From Sphingomonas faeni (GTDB lineage: Bacteria; Pseudomonadota; Alphaproteobacteria; Sphingomonadales; Sphingomonadaceae): 64,000 nt of DNA. Made by a program: the position numbers and the translations under genes. The notes under the pieces were generated by a model. It saw only the letters and a program-made list of their open reading frames with translations, was not told where the DNA came from and searched no databases. The DNA is taken from positions 1-64,000 of the forward strand of contig NZ_JAUSZF010000003.1 in NCBI RefSeq assembly GCF_030817315.1, read 5' to 3'. Positions 45,018 to 54,020 of the stretch are shown here, piece by piece. Position 1 is the stretch's first letter; each line of letters begins with the position of its first letter.

Positions 45018-45584
45018 CATTCAGACAACATGCTCGCGATGATTGTTCGGCGTATCGGCGAGCCAAAAGCAAGCCTTGCCGATTCCTTCGTCCAAAACAG
45101 CGTCTACAGCTATTACGGCGCGCCCATCCTTGGCACGATAGGTAACGTCATCGCTTATTCGCGCCGGCGTCGCGCTTCGACGCCATCGATCCTGGTCAAC
45201 TGGTCAACTGGAATCAGGGCCTTCGTCTCGCGCAGTGCTACCACCTATTTCACTACCTCCGCTGTTGGTGGCGGGCGCATTTACCTGTCGAGTGCCAATT
45301 GCGGCGAATTCAACGCGCTTGATGAAGCGATAGGCCGCGTCTTGGGGGGCTGGGCACTTCCCTCGAGAGAGTAGAAGATTGGCAACATGATCCTGGCCGA
45401 TACTCTGGGGTTCGTTAGTACCAACAAGGCTATCTACGCGATCCTATCAGGGCGGTACCCTCACCCCAGTTGGAGCGCAGCCGCAGGGGGCGACATGGCG
45501 CTGACGTCCGACGGCACGCTGATCATGACCGGCCAAGTGCCGAACTACGGCGATCCTCGCGCGCTCACCGCTTACCGACTGTGA
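45018..45584 (+). pseudogene. PQQ-like beta-propeller protein fragment, with an internal stop
   Basis: The frame reads YGAPILGTIGNVIAYS, then RSATTYFTTSAVGGGRIYLS, SANCGEFNALDEAIGRVLGG, a TAG at 45372, then MILADTLGFVSTNKAIYAIL, AAGGDMALTSDGTLIMTGQ and ALTAYRL. Repeated units of the type G.IY..S......LDE.TG and FVSTN.AIYAI are those of PQQ-type propellers. The 5' half is missing. Confidence 0.6.
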
Positions 45585-45712
45585 TAAAAGGCTGATCGCC
45601 ATAATATGCGGCTCGCCGGCAGTCTTCATGCCAGTAGCGGTTGGGTGTCCGACGGTATCAGGGCTGTGTTCGAGCAATCTAATGAGGCCGTACCGCATTA
45701 AAACGAGCGATG

Positions 45713-45736
45713 CTCGACACGTCGACACGTCGACAA
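45713..45736. repeat. Three units of the TCGACACG octamer
   Basis: TCGACACG, TCGACACG, TCGACAAG in tandem, 130 bp before the first iteron. The same octamer makes up the long array at 55439-55646. It might be a binding site shared by the replication and partition regions. Confidence 0.5.
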
Positions 45737-45866
45737 GGTTCGCTTGATGCCGTCCGTCGCCCAAAGCGTCCGCCGTGGACCGCAATATCGTCCATTTGGC
45801 GGAAACCGGTAGAGCCGACATTGGCGGCTCGCGCGATCACAAACGGCTGGCGGCTTGGAGGCCGAC

Positions 45867-46073
45867 GGGGTTTTCCGTGTAATAGCACGAAGTCTCCTGT
45901 GTCGGTCGTCCGGCTCATGCCGCAGCCCGGCGTTTTCCTCGTCAAAGCACGATGAGCCACATGGATTTCGAAGGTATTGCAGGAATCACGGTGGTTTTTC
46001 GAGGATCAGCCCTGCGAACGCGGCAGGCCTCGAACTAGCCCAGCTAATGTTCGTGCTATCACACGGAAAACCC
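45867..46073. repeat. Replication iterons upstream of repA (three copies)
   Basis: Consensus TTTTCCGTGTNATAGCACGA. Copies at 45867-45891 (forward, preceded by GGGG), 45933-45952 (forward, degenerate) and 46050-46073 (inverted). Each holds the small inverted repeat CGTG-N6-CACG. These match three more copies after repA, so the initiator gene sits inside its own origin. The inverted copy 67 bp before the start could serve autoregulation. Confidence 0.82.
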
Positions 46074-46139
46074 TCTTTCCGTTGGACAAGTATAAGGCAT
46101 CGACACAGGTTGATCGCTGATAAAGGCGAGTTTGGGATC

Positions 46140-47021
46140 ATGGGCGACGTTTCGGTTTTTCAGGGTGACCTGTTTTCGGTGCACAGCCCGCTGTACGGCG
46201 ATGTGCAGGGCGAGCGGACCGTGGCTGAGTTTCCCTTTTTCGCACTGTCGAAAAAGGCCCATATGACTCCGATGGTTTTTGAATCGGGCGAGGCCCGGAT
46301 CGAGATCAATCCGAGCAAGACCGGTGTCGCGACGATCTACGACAAGGAAATCCTGCTCTATATCGCCAGTCTGATGGCGGAGCGGGCCGAAAAAGGCGAA
46401 AAAGCCGACCGGATCATGACGTTTACCGCCAATGATCTCTTCCGCGTTACCGGTACGAATTCGTCGGCACGGTCCTATACGTCGCTTAAGGCTTCGTTGA
46501 ACAGGCTGCAGGGTACGCAGATCGTTACCAACATCGAGACCGGTGGTGAAGGATCGGATAGCTCGTTTTCCTGGCTGCTCAAGGCCGACATCAAGTACAT
46601 CAAGACGTCGACGGGTGAGCGCCGTGTAAAATGGGTCGAGGTCATGGTGTGCGACTGGCTGTATCGTGCCATCCTGACGGATCAGCGGATCGCTGCATAC
46701 CATCATGACTTCTTCAAGCTCGGTCCAATCGAACGGCGTTTGTACGAGCTCGCCAAGTTCAACTGCAAGGATGACGGTTTCACACTTGATATTGGCGAGT
46801 TGGCGGCGCGCGTAGGCTGCGCGTCGGACCGACGTGGCCTCGAATATTTCAAGAAACAGCTTCGCGACGTGTCCGAACAAGATAGTCTGCCCGAATATAC
46901 TCTCGACGTCGTCGAAACGAAAATTTCATCGGGACGCGGTGGCCGGCCGCGGTTGCACACGACCATCGGCTTTCGACCTAAAAGAGATCTCGAAATCCTT
47001 GAAGACGGCACCGACGCGTAA
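46140..47021 (+). CDS. repA: Plasmid replication initiator RepA
   Basis: 293 aa from the ATG after AAAGGCGAG. Key blocks: VAEFPFFALSKKAHMTPMVF, INPSKTGVATIYDKEILLYI, ASLMAERAEKGEKADRIMTF, NDLFRVTGTNSSARSYTSLK, SLNRLQGTQIVTNI, then DQRIAAYHHDFFKLGPIERR and VGCASDRRGLEYFKKQLRDV. This is the replication initiator protein A family (two winged helices), widespread on alphaproteobacterial plasmids. It binds iterons to open the origin. Iterons flank it on both sides. Confidence 0.93.
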   Translation: MGDVSVFQGDLFSVHSPLYGDVQGERTVAEFPFFALSKKAHMTPMVFESGEARIEINPSKTGVATIYDKEILLYIASLMAERAEKGEKADRIMTFTANDLFRVTGTNSSARSYTSLKASLNRLQGTQIVTNIETGGEGSDSSFSWLLKADIKYIKTSTGERRVKWVEVMVCDWLYRAILTDQRIAAYHHDFFKLGPIERRLYELAKFNCKDDGFTLDIGELAARVGCASDRRGLEYFKKQLRDVSEQDSLPEYTLDVVETKISSGRGGRPRLHTTIGFRPKRDLEILEDGTDA

Positions 47022-47040
47022 TCTGTTTGCAGGCTCGCAC

Positions 47041-47173
47041 GGGGTTTTCCGTGTAATAGCACGAACGCAAATTCGGAACTTTCCGACTACCCGGCGAAGC
47101 TACCGGACCCCGACGAGGGGTTTTCCGTGTGATAGCACGAACATTTCCCGAGTTTTCCGTGCGAAAGCACGAA
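47041..47173. repeat. Replication iterons downstream of repA (three copies)
   Basis: Forward copies at 47041-47065, 47117-47141 and 47153-47173, spaced 76 and about 33 bp apart. The first differs from the copy at 45867 in no base over 25 nt. With the upstream group this defines the origin, likely just downstream of repA. Confidence 0.82.
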
Positions 47174-47440
47174 CCTTGGCGCTTTGCCCTGCCCCCATAA
47201 ACCGCAAGGATGACTGAACGGCGGTCGTCGTTCGTCGAATCCGGTTTCTCGCGGATCCAACGAGCGAGGACGTGGTCGTAACGATCATCGGCAAGGGAGG
47301 ACATGTGTCGGCGTTTCTGAGCCGCATCATGCGCAGCGTTTACGCAGCGCAGAATGCATACGCCGCTCAGGTCGGCACCCTGCCCTATCTTGCCCATGGC
47401 ATCGATAACGAAGGAATGGCTGTGAGCGGATAAAAGGAAA

Positions 47441-47458
47441 CCCGGCACAAAGGCCGGG
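47441..47458. terminator. Small GC hairpin in the origin region
   Basis: CCCGGC-ACAAAG-GCCGGG, 6-bp stem and 6-nt loop, between the iterons and the next gene. Possibly a terminator of repA or an origin structure. Confidence 0.4.
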
Positions 47459-47616
47459 CATCCCAAAAGCACATACTAGGTTCGTGCCGGCAAGCACAAA
47501 CGATCGTTTCCACAACGATCCCTAAATATGCGCTTTTCAGATTGAATTCAAGGATGCGCGTTTCGTGCCACGGCTGACTTTTGCCTGTTTCCGCCACCCT
47601 CAAAAGGGAACGGACA

Positions 47617-48426
47617 ATGGGGACCATTACGATAGGCGACGCCGCGCTGAAGGCGTTCGGCCTGCTAACGCGCGAGCGTTCGCCGGCGCGATCAGGTGCG
47701 CCGCACCGGACAGGCGCACCTGTGCTACGCGACAGCCTGGAGGCCGGCACCTTCGAGGAGGTGTTCTGGACGGCGCCCGCCAGAGGTGAGACCGACCGTT
47801 TGCTGCACGTTGCGCGCAAAACCCTCGATGCCGCCCGGCGGTTGCGACGCGATGCGCGCTCGGGAGAACGGACGCTGACGGTCGTCGAGCGCGGTATCGC
47901 CCAGCTTACCGGCAGTGCCGTCCGGGTCTTTGAAGAGATCCTCACGCTTGCGCGGTTAAACCGTGGCCGTGTTTACCCCTCCTACGACTATCTTGCAGAG
48001 GCGACCGGGCTCGGCCGCGCGACGGTCGGTCGTGCGCTTCGTATTCTCGAGGCGATCGGGTTTCTCGTGCGCCAGCGGCGCTTCAACCGTGTCAAGAATG
48101 ATGGCCCTGGGCCTCGGTACGTGCAGACCTCCAACGCCTACCGACCCCTGCTGCCTGGCAGCGTGCGACCCTATCTTCCGCGCTGGATGCGTCCCTCGCC
48201 CGCGCCCGACGACGCTGTCCAGCATCACGCTGACCAGGCTCTCGAAACCAATGCAATGCTGAAGACGCTGTCCTGCCGGGAACTTGCGCAGATTACCGTC
48301 AGCGGCCCGCTAGGTAAAATTCTTGCTAAGCTGGGCGAGACGATCGATCGCACAGAGCGCGAAGCTCAAACCGGTCCACAACCGCTAAAAGATTCTATGA
48401 ATATAAGAATTGCAGTGTTGGCCTAG
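47617..48426 (+). CDS. Helix-turn-helix protein of the replication module
   Basis: 269 aa from the ATG after GGGAACGGACA. The central part carries a winged helix: VFEEILTLARLNRGRVYPSY, DYLAEATGLGRATVGRALRI, LEAIGFLVRQRRF. The C-terminal part is helical and polar. Similar proteins with a DnaA/replication-like winged helix often follow repA on sphingomonad plasmids; they may be secondary initiators or copy-number regulators. The exact role is unknown. Confidence 0.78.
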   Translation: MGTITIGDAALKAFGLLTRERSPARSGAPHRTGAPVLRDSLEAGTFEEVFWTAPARGETDRLLHVARKTLDAARRLRRDARSGERTLTVVERGIAQLTGSAVRVFEEILTLARLNRGRVYPSYDYLAEATGLGRATVGRALRILEAIGFLVRQRRFNRVKNDGPGPRYVQTSNAYRPLLPGSVRPYLPRWMRPSPAPDDAVQHHADQALETNAMLKTLSCRELAQITVSGPLGKILAKLGETIDRTEREAQTGPQPLKDSMNIRIAVLA

Positions 48427-48438
48427 CCGGCCAACGCG

Positions 48439-48654
48439 ATGCCCGACGACGCGAAAACGGAAAGCGCTAAACCCAAAAAAGCGGATAACACGCGGAGAAC
48501 CCTGGACGCAGCGACGATGTCGCTGCGAATGCTCCCTAATGGGATCATGCGGTTTCTGGAGCGCCCATCATCGAGCCCCATCCGTAGCGGGACCGTGGTG
48601 ACATACGTGATGGCCAATAATGCCCATTTCTCAGAATGTTGGCCTAAGGCCTAA
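48439..48654 (+). CDS. Possible small protein, 71 aa
   Basis: MPDDAKTESAKPKKADNTRR, TLDAATMSLRMLPNGIMRFL and a short end. Begins 12 bp after the helix-turn-helix gene. The composition is plausible but there is no family and no clear ribosome site. Low confidence. Confidence 0.3.
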   Translation: MPDDAKTESAKPKKADNTRRTLDAATMSLRMLPNGIMRFLERPSSSPIRSGTVVTYVMANNAHFSECWPKA

Positions 48655-48780
48655 GTCCGTGTTTCCGAAAGAAAATAGGAAACAACGTTCCGATCATGCG
48701 AGACCATCAACTCGGGCCTTTGACATCGTCGCATCATGACGCTTACGTATTGGGGCTAGTATGCCTAACCGCAGCGCCGT

Positions 48781-48858
<78 letters not shown>

Positions 48859-49148
48859 AGACCGGAAGGTCTTATCTTCGCCCTCGATCCGAGTGGGGCA
48901 GATGCTACTCGTCATTCTAAGCGGCCTCAAGGCAGCGAGAGAACGTAGAGCCATGGCGCTCTGCCCCAAGGTCATTGCCCGCCGCAGCCTGTTTGGATTT
49001 ACGGGTACAGATCGCACGACGACATGTCGCGCACTGCCCTTCTGTGCAGCGCCAGTGACACTTAACGAAATAGTCAAATCGGATGGATACTGCGGCACAT
49101 CAGTTCCATTCCCATTTTCCAGTGCTAACAAGAGGGTACTTAGGGGGA

Positions 49149-49403
49149 ATGAAACCGATGGACTTTCCGTGGAAAGAGCAGGCAACCCTGGTCCGGATGG
49201 CAGGCGTGGAACAGGTAGACGACCAGTCCTGTGAGATCTTGTTTGAAGGATCCTTGCTGGCGATGGCAACCCGTGTGCGGGACATGAAGCCCGCTCAGCG
49301 CAAGCGCCTACGGTTATCGATACCGGACCGGCAGGTTCGTCCCCATACCTTCCAGGGTGATGCCCTGACGGCGCTGATCGACCGTATCCCACAAGCGGCC
49401 TGA
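49149..49403 (+). CDS. Hypothetical protein, 84 aa
   Basis: MKPMDFPWKEQATLVRMAGV, DQSCEILFEGSLLAMATRVR, DMKPAQRKRLRLSIPDRQVR, PHTFQGDALTALIDRIP. A mixed fold with a basic centre. Either ATG (49149 or 49158) is possible after AGGGGGA. No family recognised. Confidence 0.6.
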   Translation: MKPMDFPWKEQATLVRMAGVEQVDDQSCEILFEGSLLAMATRVRDMKPAQRKRLRLSIPDRQVRPHTFQGDALTALIDRIPQAA

Positions 49404-49528
49404 ATACCGCTTTTGACGGTTTCGTTTTGCACAATCGCGGTTGGGGTGAACGCATTTGCCCGTACGTATCTTAACAGCCACATGGCACGGTGATGCTGCG
49501 GCGCAGCAATGACGTGCATGAGGTTTCT

Positions 49529-49663
49529 ATGTTTTCCCTGTTCGCCCTCTACTTCGAATACCGTAAGGCTCAGGCCGCTCACATGGCGGCAACGAGTGAA
49601 TCGGTCGAACTTAGCCGCCCCGCAAACGACGTCAGCTCGGCAAGCATTGCGAGAGCTGCCTAA
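49529..49663 (+). CDS. Small hypothetical protein, 44 aa
   Basis: MFSLFALYFEYRKAQAAHMA then ATSESVELSRPANDVSSASI. GAGG lies 5 nt before this ATG; a longer frame opens at 49493. An amphipathic aromatic N-terminus with a polar tail. Recognised only as a well-formed reading frame. Confidence 0.5.
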   Translation: MFSLFALYFEYRKAQAAHMAATSESVELSRPANDVSSASIARAA

Positions 49664-49734
49664 ATCCGCAAAGGCTGTGGCGGAACCGGCATGCTGCAAT
49701 ACCGCGGCGCCGGCCAAATCATCGAGGGTATTGC

Positions 49735-49956
49735 GTGACACCGACTGTCATCACTCCAAGCGGCCCAGGCGCGATGGAAGCTGGCCTTGTGCTCGACGAC
49801 GAGGGACAGCGCTTCGTCGTGCTGACATTCAAGGAACCGGGAGGCGAGCCCACATTGGTCACCTTTACGGTTCCCATCTTCCAGAATTATGTCGAGCACC
49901 TTGTCCGGACGGCGAAAGCAGCCAACGAGGAAGCCAACTGGGGTATTCCTGGCTGA
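49735..49956 (+). CDS. Hypothetical protein, 73 aa
   Basis: GTG start with GAGG 8 nt upstream. MTPTVITPSGPGAMEAGLVL, DDEGQRFVVLTFKEPGGEPT, FTVPIFQNYVEHLVRTAKAA. A compact beta-rich then helical protein. No family recognised. Confidence 0.55.
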   Translation: MTPTVITPSGPGAMEAGLVLDDEGQRFVVLTFKEPGGEPTLVTFTVPIFQNYVEHLVRTAKAANEEANWGIPG

Positions 49957-50126
49957 CGGCGATAGCCAATCTCGACAACGGATTTGTCCGCCTCTCGTAA
50001 TAGTCTTGTGGCAAGCGGACGAATTCAATGGGTTTGAGTATCCCTGTACCAGCTATGCTCCGACGAGCAGCTGGGCATAAGATGCAGCATCGTCGCCCTC
50101 CCCTTGGCGGTTCGCATACCAAGACC

Positions 50127-50570
50127 CTACCGGCTTCGGCCTCCGACAAGCGTTGCGCGCTGATCCAGAACGATATTGAGAGCCCCCTTGGGCGTCGTAC
50201 CGGTCACGGTCGCGCGACCAGTAAAGCCCGCCGTATCGTACACGCCCGTGCGACTGATGTGCATCCAGTCGCCCTTCTTCTGCGGGCAGCTCAGGGTTTG
50301 TGTATAGCGGCCGTCTGCGACGCGCTGGCTGTCGATCCGGCATCGTGCTTTCGGGTCGGGCGTCAGGAGGGTCTCGATCCCCTGCCCGCTCGATACATGC
50401 TTACGCTCAGCCTTTGATTTGCCCTTCATCATTCGAAGAAGGAATCCTGGAACGCCCGGCACGGTCAGGTCGACGACCTTCGACGTCACGTCCCAATCCC
50501 CTGGCTGCACCACCTGCGCGGTAGCGGTGGTTGAAAGGCCAGCCAGCATAAGCATGAAGTATTTCGTCAT
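50127..50570 (-). CDS. DUF3617 periplasmic protein
   Basis: 147 aa with signal peptide MTKYFMLMLAGLSTTATAQ. The mature part has PGDWDVTSKVVDLTVPGVPG, CRIDSQRVADGRYTQTLSCP and GDWMHISRTGVYDTAGFTGR, the W.V...V ... C ... G.YT..L.C pattern of DUF3617. Predicted soluble in the periplasm. Function unknown. Stands alone on the minus strand. Confidence 0.85.
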   Translation of the reverse strand: MTKYFMLMLAGLSTTATAQVVQPGDWDVTSKVVDLTVPGVPGFLLRMMKGKSKAERKHVSSGQGIETLLTPDPKARCRIDSQRVADGRYTQTLSCPQKKGDWMHISRTGVYDTAGFTGRATVTGTTPKGALNIVLDQRATLVGGRSR

Positions 50571-50790
50571 ACTTCAACCGTTTACCGGCTAACGCGGCGT
50601 ACGCAACTGAATGACCGTCTTCGACAGACTGTCAGGCTCACTATAGCGATGATGCTGAACCGTTTTACCACGGGCCTGCGCGAATACCGGTTATATTACC
50701 GCATGGTCGCCTTCCCCGGTGCATCGATGCCCACTCGTCGAGAAAGCATATTTCCTTGCAGCTATGTATCGATCCTGATTCAGGCTGAGT

Positions 50791-51110
50791 GTGAAGCTAA
50801 TCTCTTTCCTAGGTGAGAGCCTCGATCGGCTCCGCGACTTTCCGGACAATGCCTAATCGGAAGCGGGTCACCTGCTTAACGAGATCCAGATTGGCACCGA
50901 TCCCGACGACTGGAAGCCGATAAAAACGGTAGGTCCGAGGGATCGTGAAATCAGGATCGGGGAAGATTCCAGGGCGTTCCGGATCATCTACCTGGCGACG
51001 CTCCTTGACGCGGCGCTATCCTGCACGCCTTTCAGAAAAAGACGCAGGCGACACCACAACGGGATATCGATCTAGCGGCCAGCCGCTTACGCACATGGAG
51101 GAAAAGTGAT
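50791..51110 (+). pseudogene. HigB-like (phage-derived Gp49 family) toxin, inactivated
   Basis: GTG start, then KLISFLGESLDRLRDFPDNA, a TAA, then SEAGHLLNEIQIGTDPDDWK, PIKTVGPRDREIRIGEDSRA, FRIIYLAT; after a frame slip near 51015, ILHAFQKKTQATPQRDIDLA then ASRLRT. This order is that of the RelE/HigB-type Gp49 toxins. One stop and one frameshift. Confidence 0.75.
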
Positions 51111-51385
51111 GGAAATTTAAACGTTCGACAACGTGTTCCACGCACTGGCCGACACTCCGGCCGAGGCCGCGAACCTCAAGGCACGCTCCGAGCTGTCGGC
51201 TCTCAAGGTGCGGGTAAGTTCTTGGCATATACCGCAGGAGGTTGCGGTAACCGTCTCGGTATCACCCCCCCCTTCACAATGACCTATTGCAGGGAAAGAT
51301 GGCCAAATTCTCGCTCGATGCATTGGTGAACCTCGCCACGGCCTCTGGCCTAGCTGTGCATATCCAGGTCGCCGAAGCGGGCTAA
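51109..51385 (+). pseudogene. HigA-like (XRE family) antitoxin, inactivated
   Basis: Overlaps the toxin remnant. Reads MEI, stop, then TFDNVFHALADTPAEAANLK, ARSELSALKVRVSSWHIPQE and, in another frame, GKMAKFSLDALVNLATASGL then AVHIQVAEAG. These are the ends of an XRE-type antitoxin; the DNA-binding helix between them is destroyed. Confidence 0.75.
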
Positions 51386-51978
51386 CGGCTGAAGCCAGCA
51401 CACAGGGGTTATGGTTGACGATCGTCGCGAACCTTGTGCGGTTCTTGGATAGCCGCATCGACCGCTATTCCGCGCCGACATTCGGGGAGAGTTATCAGCG
51501 ATGGTAGCCCCCTGCGGTCAATTACTGGGTCGCTTACGCCTGAAGCCATGCTTGAACAGTTCACCTCGTCGCTCTTACGGGCATCATTGCGGTGCAATAT
51601 TACGCGGAGAACGTCTCAAAACCATGAATCAGTAAAAGCGACCGATCATCGGTATTTGCCAATTTGGTGCCTGGTAATGGAACCTGTTCTTTTCAAATCC
51701 GGGAGAAGCGACCCCGAAGCCGGTGATCGCGTCGTAATCGAAGGAGATCTCCGTCCTCACCGCACTTTTCGAGAACGACAATGAGTTGCCGATACATAGA
51801 ACGCACCCCGGGAGGGGGAGTCAGCGTGGGGCCGAGGCGCACGCCTGCGAGTATCGCAGTGCGAGGCAGAATTGGCGGTTACCGCCGAGGTGCTGATAGC
51901 TTCTAGCGGCTCTGCTGTGACCTGCCCTCACGACGCGCCGGCTGGCCTGGCAGGGCCAATCGGAACGTGGTGTCGCGA
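51386..51978. other. Region without a supported gene
   Basis: About 590 bp between the dead toxin-antitoxin pair and the partition operon. Open frames exist but none has recognisable features. Confidence 0.5.
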
Positions 51979-52278
51979 TCAGTCCCCGATCGGGCTCTCG
52001 CCGTGCTTGCGCAGCACGTCGTTGAATGCCTCGGCCATCAGCGCCTGGAGGCTCCTGCCCTGACGACGCGCTAGCGTGTGCATGGCGAACGACATCTCGG
52101 GTGTGAAGAACCCTGCGATCTGCTTGCGACCCTGCCGGCTGGCGGGGCCCGATGTAGCCCCCTGCCCGCCGACCTGGTTTGGCGTCTGTCCAATGGGCTG
52201 TGATGTCGATGGTAGCGCGACGACGGGTTCCGGCAAGGTGCGATCACGCAGGTTTGCGAAGGACGGCTTCCGGCTCAT
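51979..52278 (-). CDS. Ribbon-helix-helix partner of ParA
   Basis: 99 aa. A disordered, Pro/Gln-rich first half (MSRKPSFANLRDRTLPEPVV) and a C-terminal RHH-like part KQIAGFFTPEMSFAMHTLAR, RQGRSLQALMAEAFNDVLRK. The gene overlaps parA by 4 bp (ATGA) on the same strand. Short RHH proteins at this place act as the centromere-binding adaptor and repressor of the par operon. Confidence 0.82.
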   Translation of the reverse strand: MSRKPSFANLRDRTLPEPVVALPSTSQPIGQTPNQVGGQGATSGPASRQGRKQIAGFFTPEMSFAMHTLARRQGRSLQALMAEAFNDVLRKHGESPIGD

Positions 52279-52961
52279 GCTACAGCTTTTCCGTTATCTT
52301 TGAGAGGTTTGATAGAAGGCTTCTTTGACGACTTGATTGGCACGCCCAGTTGTAGACATGTCCACTTGTAGATATGTCGAATGTCATCCGCCGCCTTACC
52401 GTTGGGCTCGAATTCCATGACGGTGCGGCCTTCCGCGCTCGCATGGCGAAAGGCCGCGCGGTCAGCGATCTGGATCGGGCAAGCTGGCGTACCAAAGCTT
52501 TCGACGAGTTCGCCCGCCTCCTGGTACATGCGCGGCGCATTGGGCGACCCGGCGGTGAACACCACGAACGCCGGCTTGCGGAGCAATTGCACCAGCTTGG
52601 CCGTCGTCTGGATCGCCGCCAGATCGAAGGCGCTGGGACGGCATGGGATCAGCACCAGATCGGCTACCTCGACCGCAGCACGTGCAGCACTATCGGCATG
52701 AGGCGGAGTATCGATGACGATGAAATCGGCCCCCTGCCCCATCGCCTGCTCGATCTTGGCAGAGAGCCGTGGCGGTGGGCTATCGATCACTTCGGGTGGC
52801 GCGTCCTGACGCCAGGCCGCCCATTGGCTGGCAGTCGCCTGGGGATCGGTATCGATGACGAGCGCGACACGCCCTGCGTCATGGGCGGCAGCGGCAAGGT
52901 GAAGCGCTAGCGTCGTCTTACCCGCGCCCCCCTTTTGGCTAATGATTGCGATAGTCGGCAT
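52275..52961 (-). CDS. parA: ParA partition ATPase
   Basis: 228 aa. Walker A variant KGGAGKTT (10-17) with the signature Lys, Walker A' VIDTDPQATASQW and Walker B FIVIDTPPH. The short length with no N-terminal helix-turn-helix marks the type Ib class, whose partner is a small RHH protein, which follows immediately. ParA moves plasmid copies over the nucleoid. A 20-bp palindrome lies 112 bp upstream of its start. Confidence 0.93.
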   Translation of the reverse strand: MPTIAIISQKGGAGKTTLALHLAAAAHDAGRVALVIDTDPQATASQWAAWRQDAPPEVIDSPPPRLSAKIEQAMGQGADFIVIDTPPHADSAARAAVEVADLVLIPCRPSAFDLAAIQTTAKLVQLLRKPAFVVFTAGSPNAPRMYQEAGELVESFGTPACPIQIADRAAFRHASAEGRTVMEFEPNGKAADDIRHIYKWTCLQLGVPIKSSKKPSIKPLKDNGKAVA

Positions 52962-53072
52962 GTCGGTTCCCCTACATGTCTACATCACGACAACGCAACA
53001 CCGCCGGCTGGAAATCGACAGAATTTTTGAGCGTGGGCGGAAAAGTAAATTTGCCGGCAGTCCGACAGCGCT

Positions 53073-53092
53073 ACACCCGACATGTCGGGTGT
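53073..53092. promoter_or_regulatory. Perfect 20-bp palindrome upstream of parA
   Basis: ACACCCGACATGTCGGGTGT, fully symmetric. Candidate operator or centromere element of the partition system. The core CGACATGTCG shares CGACA/TGTCG with the octamer array at 55439-55646 and with the triad at 45713. Confidence 0.5.
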
Positions 53093-53118
53093 TAACATCC
53101 AATGTGGCTGTATCCAAT

Positions 53119-53388
53119 ATGGCGTACGGCCGCTTGTTTGCCCCGCCCGCATCGATCGCTCCGCTAAAAGGCGCGTACGTCTCAACGACGCTGTTCCATT
53201 CCGCGTCGCTGTATGAATGGAGCGGCGACAACAATACGCTTGTTTCGATGAGCGCAGCGCTGTCCGATGCTATGGCCTCGATCGGTAGGGCGGCCTATCT
53301 GGAAGCGCCCATCACCGGACAGGATCTGATAGCTGCGGGAGGCTGCTGGGTGGGTATTACCTTATCGCCTTCCGCGAGCGGCACCTAA
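53119..53388 (+). CDS. Possible hypothetical protein, 89 aa
   Basis: MAYGRLFAPPASIAPLKGAY, VSTTLFHSASLYEWSGDNNT, ALSDAMASIGRAAYLEAP. Divergent from parA. There is no ribosome site or known family; may be a fragment. Confidence 0.3.
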   Translation: MAYGRLFAPPASIAPLKGAYVSTTLFHSASLYEWSGDNNTLVSMSAALSDAMASIGRAAYLEAPITGQDLIAAGGCWVGITLSPSASGT

Positions 53389-53693
53389 CGCAAGTCTTCT
53401 TACCAAGCTGGCGATTGCTTGGTGTGAATTTATGGCCGCCGTTCACGAGGCAAATGAAACGTCTGATAATTCGCATGGTGGGCTCCGCTAGCCGGCCTTC
53501 GCGAGGCTGGGGTTCGCACGACTAATGGTTACTAAAGAGTAAATGGCGCAGCGTACCGTTGGCCGCCAGCCCGCGTTCAGTATGTCTGTCCCGAAAAGGG
53601 ATTCGAGCGAGCAGCTCAGAGATAGCGGCGTTAGTCCACCTGAACCGCGCCGGGTTTGCCGGAGGCTCCAACTCCTGAGAAGGTGGAGCCTGT

Positions 53694-54020
53694 ATGAGCA
53701 AGACGACGAACAAGTTTGCGCCGGAAGTTCGCGAACGCGCGGTACGGATGGTTTTCGACCACGAGCGGGATCACCCCTCGCGATGGGCAGCGGTGGTGTC
53801 GATCGCGGAGAAGATCGGCTGCGTTCCGCAGACACTGCATGAGTGGGTGAAGAAGGCTGAGGTCAACAGCGGCAAGCGTGCCGGTGTCCCGACCGAGGTT
53901 GCCGACAAGGTGAAGGCACTCGAGCGCGAGGTCCGTGAGCTGCGTCAGGCCAACGAGATTCTGCGCAAGGCGTCCGCATATTTTGCGCAGGCGGAGCTCG
54001 ACCGCCCGTTCCGGCGATGA
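53694..54020 (+). CDS. IS3 transposase subunit OrfA
   Basis: 108 aa helix-turn-helix protein: [40 protein letters not shown], then a leucine zipper [20 protein letters not shown] and [13 protein letters not shown]. The final bases overlap the ATG of orfB (ATGA). OrfA binds the inverted repeats; fusion with OrfB by frameshifting would give the active transposase. Confidence 0.93.
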   Translation: MSKTTNKFAPEVRERAVRMVFDHERDHPSRWAAVVSIAEKIGCVPQTLHEWVKKAEVNSGKRAGVPTEVADKVKALEREVRELRQANEILRKASAYFAQAELDRPFRR

